Notes under the pieces: model-generated
Databases searched by the model: none
Seen by the model: only the letters and a program-made list of their open reading frames with translations
Told to the model about the DNA's origin: nothing
Program-made: the position numbers and the translations under genes
Shown: positions 33,179-36,557 of the stretch, one piece after another
Layout of the letters: every line of letters starts with the position of its first letter
Position numbering within the stretch: position 1 is the first letter of the stretch
Source of the DNA: CAYLNH01 sp964384625
Lineage (GTDB): Bacteria > Verrucomicrobiota > Lentisphaeria > JABSQK01
Assembly (NCBI GenBank): GCA_964384625.1
Contig: CAYLNH010000037.1
Location: forward strand, 1 to 36,557
Length of the DNA: 36,557 nucleotides
Direction: 5' to 3'

Positions 33179-34930
33179 ATGGCGGAAATTGCCGAACTGA
33201 TCCAGATCCTGGAAGATCCCGCGCAGCGCAGCTATAAGAAGCGCGATGCCCTTACCCAACTCAAACGACTTGCCCCGCCCGAGCTCGCCGACATCGTCGC
33301 CAAAGTCGTTGCCGACGAGGATCGCTATGTCCGCGAAGAGGTGGTTCGTATTCTACGCGGCCAGCCGGCGGAGCGGGCGGTGCCGGTCCTGCTCGGCGCG
33401 GTCGGCGCCGAAGAGGACTACTACGTCCGCGAGGCGATGATCACCGCCTTGGGCGGGTTCGGCGATCCGGCGGCGATTCCCGTGTTGAAACCGTTCCTCG
33501 AGGACTCGTCGTATTCCATCCGGATCGCCACGGAACGCGCTTTAAGCGATCTCGAGAACGCGGCCCCCGAGCCGGAACCCGAGCCCGAGCCGGAACCCGA
33601 ACCCGAACCCGAACCCGAGCCGGAACCCGAACCCGAACCCGAGCCGGAGCCGCCGCCCATCCCCGACAGCGTGACCGCAGCCGACGCTGAAGCAGAGGAC
33701 CACGAAGCGGCGGAAGCAGAGAGTACCGCCCAAGAGGACACCGAGGAAGAAGCGGCAGCGCCGCTCACCTTCGACGAACTGCCTGTGCCCAAACTCGACT
33801 GGTCCCGGGCCAGACGATTTGAGATCTTCTTCGGCAGCGAACTCGAAGACGTGAAAGAACTTTACGAGCACTACCTGGAGTACGCCAGACGGCTGCCGAA
33901 ACAGGAATACCTGTCCTCCAAGGCACTCAGTGAACTGCGCCTGATCCACGCCGACAAAGACGACGATGTCGACGTCCTGGGCAAAGAGATCGACGAACTC
34001 TCGGCATCCATGCAGCGCGAAGAACGCCGCTGTTCCATGCTGCGCCGGCGAATCGGTTCGTTGCGACTGAAGGAGCAGTCCGCCGTCACGCAGGTCATCG
34101 GCGCGGTGTTCTCCGGGGTCAGCGCCGGCATTCGTGACAAGATTGCCGCGGCCGAGAAGGAGTTGGCGGAACTGGAGGAACTCGTCACCACCCAGAAACA
34201 GAAGATGCGCAAACTGGTCGTCACCCGAAAATCATTCAGCGACAAGATCGGCGCCGTCGAGAAGGAGTCCGAAAGCAGCCGCAAAGCCGCCGAAGAATTG
34301 CGACGCGCGGTGGCGGACGCCAATCGCGAGATCAACAACCGCATTCTGCATGTGCTTTGCAGCCGCCGGCCGAACGCACTGAGCAAGGTCTTCGAGGATC
34401 TCGGGCGGCATGCCGTCGACTCGGAGTTTCTCGCGATCTGTCAGCGCGAAATTCAACGCGAGCTGCAGGAGTTCCAACAGAATTCCGACCTGCTCAAACC
34501 GGCCCGGGAAGGATTGACCAAGAGCCGGAGCGCCTGCACCGCGGCGACGGAAGAACTCGGCCGCGCGATTGCCGGCGGGTTCTCGGTGCAGGAGCGGGTC
34601 GAGGAAATCCGAGTCAAGCTGAAGGGCTCACTGCACTTCGAAGAAGAGCACGGCTTCTGGAGCGGGTTCTCCAATGCCAACGGCTCGGCGACCGGCTCCG
34701 GCGCCGCCAAAGGCAAGTACAAGGTTCAGCATCTGTCATGGCATCCGGGGGACGAGACCGACGACGCCGTGAACGCCTACGCCGCCGGCTGGCGCGCGCT
34801 GGGCGAAGGCCTGGCGAAAGTGGAGTTCCTCGAAGCCCTGTGCCGTTCCAATCAGACGGCGATGCTGGATTATGTGCGCTTCCTTCGGGCCGAGCTCGAA
34901 AAGGACTTCGCGGAGGCGGACCATGGCTGA
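33179..34930 (+). CDS. HEAT-repeat and coiled-coil protein with Glu-Pro tract
   Basis: The 583-aa product starts at the ATG at 33179, with AAGGGG seven bases upstream. Residues 1-125 are HEAT-like repeats (DRYVREEVVRIL and DYYVREAMITALGGF are the repeat cores). A tract of about fifteen Pro-Glu pairs (about 128-158) is followed by an acidic linker. From about residue 218 a new domain begins RRFEIFFGSELEDV, followed by long coiled coils (about 265-470) around a Gly/Ser-rich hydrophobic stretch (VIGAVFSGVSAGIRDK). No signal peptide or clear membrane span is seen. It overlaps the next gene by 8 bp. I do not recognise the family. The coiled coils and the paired gene suggest a structural complex. 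Confidence 0.85.
   Translation: MAEIAELIQILEDPAQRSYKKRDALTQLKRLAPPELADIVAKVVADEDRYVREEVVRILRGQPAERAVPVLLGAVGAEEDYYVREAMITALGGFGDPAAIPVLKPFLEDSSYSIRIATERALSDLENAAPEPEPEPEPEPEPEPEPEPEPEPEPEPEPPPIPDSVTAADAEAEDHEAAEAESTAQEDTEEEAAAPLTFDELPVPKLDWSRARRFEIFFGSELEDVKELYEHYLEYARRLPKQEYLSSKALSELRLIHADKDDDVDVLGKEIDELSASMQREERRCSMLRRRIGSLRLKEQSAVTQVIGAVFSGVSAGIRDKIAAAEKELAELEELVTTQKQKMRKLVVTRKSFSDKIGAVEKESESSRKAAEELRRAVADANREINNRILHVLCSRRPNALSKVFEDLGRHAVDSEFLAICQREIQRELQEFQQNSDLLKPAREGLTKSRSACTAATEELGRAIAGGFSVQERVEEIRVKLKGSLHFEEEHGFWSGFSNANGSATGSGAAKGKYKVQHLSWHPGDETDDAVNAYAAGWRALGEGLAKVEFLEALCRSNQTAMLDYVRFLRAELEKDFAEADHG
33566..33651 (+). repeat. In-frame Glu-Pro coding repeat
   Basis: GAG/GAA alternates with CCC/CCG for about fifteen pairs, giving a Pro-Glu tract in the HEAT-repeat protein. 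It is a rigid, extended spacer in other bacterial proteins and a likely site of length variation. Confidence 0.85.
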
Positions 34931-36062
34931 GCGCCTGTTTGAGATCTTCTTCGGCAACAAGGCCCATACCGTTCTCGACAGCTACCGGCAGCTCTCGCAA
35001 CTGCAGCAGAACCGGCAGTATCTGCAGGCCAATTACGCCCAGATCCAGGACGATCTGGACGCGTTCTCGGAGACGAAGGGCAAGGACCTCGAAGCAAACC
35101 GCCGGCGGCTGGAGCAGCTGACCGCGGCGGCAGATGAGGATCAACAACAGCTCAAGGACCTGCGGGCGAAGGCCGCTGAAGTGGATCACACCCTGAACAA
35201 CGGCCTCCGGCGGCTCTGGGCGAACTTCATGGCGAGCGTCAGCAGCAGCTACTCCTCCACCCGCGTGCTGCAGGCGGCCCAGAGCCAGTGGCGCCGGGAA
35301 ATCAAAGGACTGGAAAAGCGTCTGTACAAGACGCGCAAGACCATCGGCCGGATGTACTCCGGCGTCAACCGGGCATCGCGGTCGCTGGACAGCATTGAGT
35401 TCGCCTTGAACCGACTCAAGGAGGACCTGAACGCCATTGACCGGCAGATCGCCGAGATCGACGAGGCGATCAACCAGTACATCCGCAGTGTCGCCCGCTA
35501 CTCCGCCCTGCAGGCGTTCATGCTGCGGCATCGCCGTCTCGAAACCCAGGTGGGCCGGCAGACGATCGAACGCGCCATTGCGCTGCGCCGGGCGCTGGTC
35601 CGGCAGTCGGCATTTCGGAGCTTCCCGGCGGTCGAGGTCTCTGAGCGCGCCGTGCCGTTCGGCATTGTCGACGTGGTCAAAGGCGTACAGCGCGGCTTCC
35701 GGCAGGTCCGTGAGAACGTTGCCGGCCGAATCCCGATGCGCGGCCGCGGCACGGCACACAAGAAGGTCTCGACCGGCAAGTCGACCACGTGGAAGCGGAT
35801 CAACGTCGACTTCTCGGGTTCGGTGCATGCGGTCTTCACGGTCGAGGCCCCCGAGTGGGAGAGCCGGACGGCCGGTGACGTTCTGGAACACGAGGCCGTC
35901 GGCCTGCTGCACGAAGGCCTGGCAAAGGCCCGCGACGCCTACTCCGGCAAACTGGCCGCCGACCTCCGCCGGCAGGTCCGCGACCTGACCGCCGCGGTCC
36001 GTGCCGATCTCGAGGCCTCAATCAACTTGCGACGCCAGCCCAGGCAAGACGAAAGCAGATAG
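34923..36062 (+). CDS. Coiled-coil protein, partner of the HEAT-repeat protein
   Basis: The 379-aa product starts at the ATG at 34923, with GGAGG upstream, 8 bp inside the previous gene. It begins MAERLFEIFFGNKAHTVLDS, which matches the domain start RRFEIFFGSELEDVKELYE within the first protein, so the two share a domain that is then followed by long coiled coils (about 20-90 and 120-200). The C-terminal third (about 260-340) has a small mixed domain with TTWKRINVDFSGSVHAVF. No signal peptide or membrane span is seen. The function is unknown; the overlap and shared motif argue for a heteromeric complex. Confidence 0.85.
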   Translation: MAERLFEIFFGNKAHTVLDSYRQLSQLQQNRQYLQANYAQIQDDLDAFSETKGKDLEANRRRLEQLTAAADEDQQQLKDLRAKAAEVDHTLNNGLRRLWANFMASVSSSYSSTRVLQAAQSQWRREIKGLEKRLYKTRKTIGRMYSGVNRASRSLDSIEFALNRLKEDLNAIDRQIAEIDEAINQYIRSVARYSALQAFMLRHRRLETQVGRQTIERAIALRRALVRQSAFRSFPAVEVSERAVPFGIVDVVKGVQRGFRQVRENVAGRIPMRGRGTAHKKVSTGKSTTWKRINVDFSGSVHAVFTVEAPEWESRTAGDVLEHEAVGLLHEGLAKARDAYSGKLAADLRRQVRDLTAAVRADLEASINLRRQPRQDESR

Positions 36063-36070
36063 AGGATGTT

Positions 36071-36159
36071 CCCGACAGAAGTCGGGGATGCGCGGTCGAG
36101 ACGACCGCGGCCACGCTCGGAAGCAGACCGTCTGAAACGGCCTGCAGGACTTCTGTCGG
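36071..36159. terminator. Nested hairpin element, possible terminator
   Basis: A perfect 12-bp inverted repeat, CCGACAGAAGTC (36072-36083) and GACTTCTGTCGG (36148-36159), encloses CGCGGTC-N5-GACCGCG (36091-36109) and CCGT-N5-ACGG. The left arm can instead fold locally as CCCGAC-AGAA-GTCGGG (36071-36086). It starts 9 bp after the last coding gene. There is no T-run, so a factor-dependent terminator or other structured element is possible. Confidence 0.55.
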
Positions 36160-36418
36160 CGGCATCATAGAGCATTTTCAGAAAACCGCGGCCGCGAATC
36201 CAGCAAAGCCCACTGCAGCGCGGGCGCCTGTCAGTTCTGCAGGTCATCCCTTCGTGTTGCGGCAAGAGCCGCACCATAGCGCCGGAACGTTCGCCGGTCC
36301 AGCCACCGGCGGCCAAACGTCGCAAACACGTCGCAATTCAGCGCCATTCTTCGCTGGACCCCGGGTCGCTCGTCGGCCCGGTGAATGAGTTCATCAGGGC
36401 AGGAGACGGCTCCACGAT

Positions 36419-36468
36419 CCTGCTTTTCGGGCGCTGGGAAGCCGGCTTCCCAGCACCCGAAAAGCAGG
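36419..36468. repeat. Near-perfect 24-bp inverted repeat
   Basis: The arms 36419-36442 and 36445-36468 match at 23 of 24 positions around a 2-base centre. The left arm begins CCTGCTTTTCGGG. Such repeats occur as dispersed elements or terminators in GC-rich genomes. The sequence 36160-36418 shows no gene. Confidence 0.6.
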
Positions 36469-36484
36469 GTGAGGGCTTGCAGCC

Positions 36485-36557
36485 ACTACAGCATTTCCCA
36501 AGAAACCATAGCCGCTAACACGGCAGGGCCTACTACAACGCCTTCAGCGTTGAACCG
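36485..36557. repeat. Possible dispersed intergenic repeat at the window edge
   Basis: The stretch contains CATTTCCC, AACACGGCAGGG and CCTTCAGCGTTGAACCG. Its style resembles the segment at 26155-26240, with CCTTCAG followed by GTTG. It runs off the window end and no coding frame is convincing. Confidence 0.3.

Overview
The window is about 36.5 kb of GC-rich bacterial DNA, mostly coding, with no rRNA, tRNA or CRISPR array that I can see. Several features suggest an anaerobic member of the PVC superphylum, most likely Lentisphaerota or Kiritimatiellota: a pseudopilin-like protein with a FTLIELL segment and no glycine before it, three S1-type sulfatases, paired Gfo/Idh/MocA oxidoreductases, many ferredoxin-type Fe-S proteins, and intergenic dispersed repeats. 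The assignment is an inference; no marker gene proves it.

Region 1 (1-14,818) is the most interesting part. It holds a PAS-containing sigma-54 activator (310-1692), a CoA-disulfide/persulfide-type reductase with a rhodanese domain, an ArsR repressor and a PEP-synthase-like ATP-grasp protein. Two further operons follow, and then a lone mrp gene. A rightward operon (6667-8885) encodes a 108-aa protein, an EboB-like TatD hydrolase, a 49-aa membrane protein and a radical SAM protein. A leftward operon (13,589-9112) encodes a DUF5320-like protein, peptide deformylase, an FmdB zinc ribbon, a double MinD ATPase carrying four ferredoxin-type clusters, a flavin-binding PNPOx-like protein, a NifX/ORP-like domain fused to a two-cluster ferredoxin, and PanD. 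Divergent from it is an Mrp/NBP35 ATPase. Gene content and layout match the anaerobe-specific orange-protein (ORP) locus known from Desulfovibrio, where divergent operons are driven by sigma-54 and the activator OrpR. Here I find three sigma-54 -24/-12 candidates that share a YGGCAT-N5-WTGCT pattern. I also find two pairs of TGCR-N3-TGCR-like activator sites, each pair offset by exactly 32 bp. One pair sits midway between the divergent promoters and the other lies upstream of the EboB/radical SAM operon, which suggests one regulon.

Region 2 (15,021-22,100) is housekeeping and metabolism: a secreted hypothetical protein, MTA phosphorylase, two overlapping Gfo/Idh/MocA genes, a UbiB-family kinase-like protein and a CrtI-like FAD oxidoreductase.

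Region 3 (22,100-32,931) is an accessory sulfatase/oxidoreductase region. It has three cytoplasmic-looking sulfatases, IclR and AraC regulators, a pseudopilin-like protein, an ATP-grasp protein, an FAD oxidoreductase, a tyrosine-recombinase remnant, several dispersed repeats and a 300-bp foldback element.

Region 4 (33,179-36,557) has two overlapping genes for large coiled-coil proteins that share a FEIFFG motif; the first also has HEAT-like repeats and a Glu-Pro tract. I do not recognise a function. The window ends in structured, repeat-rich non-coding DNA.
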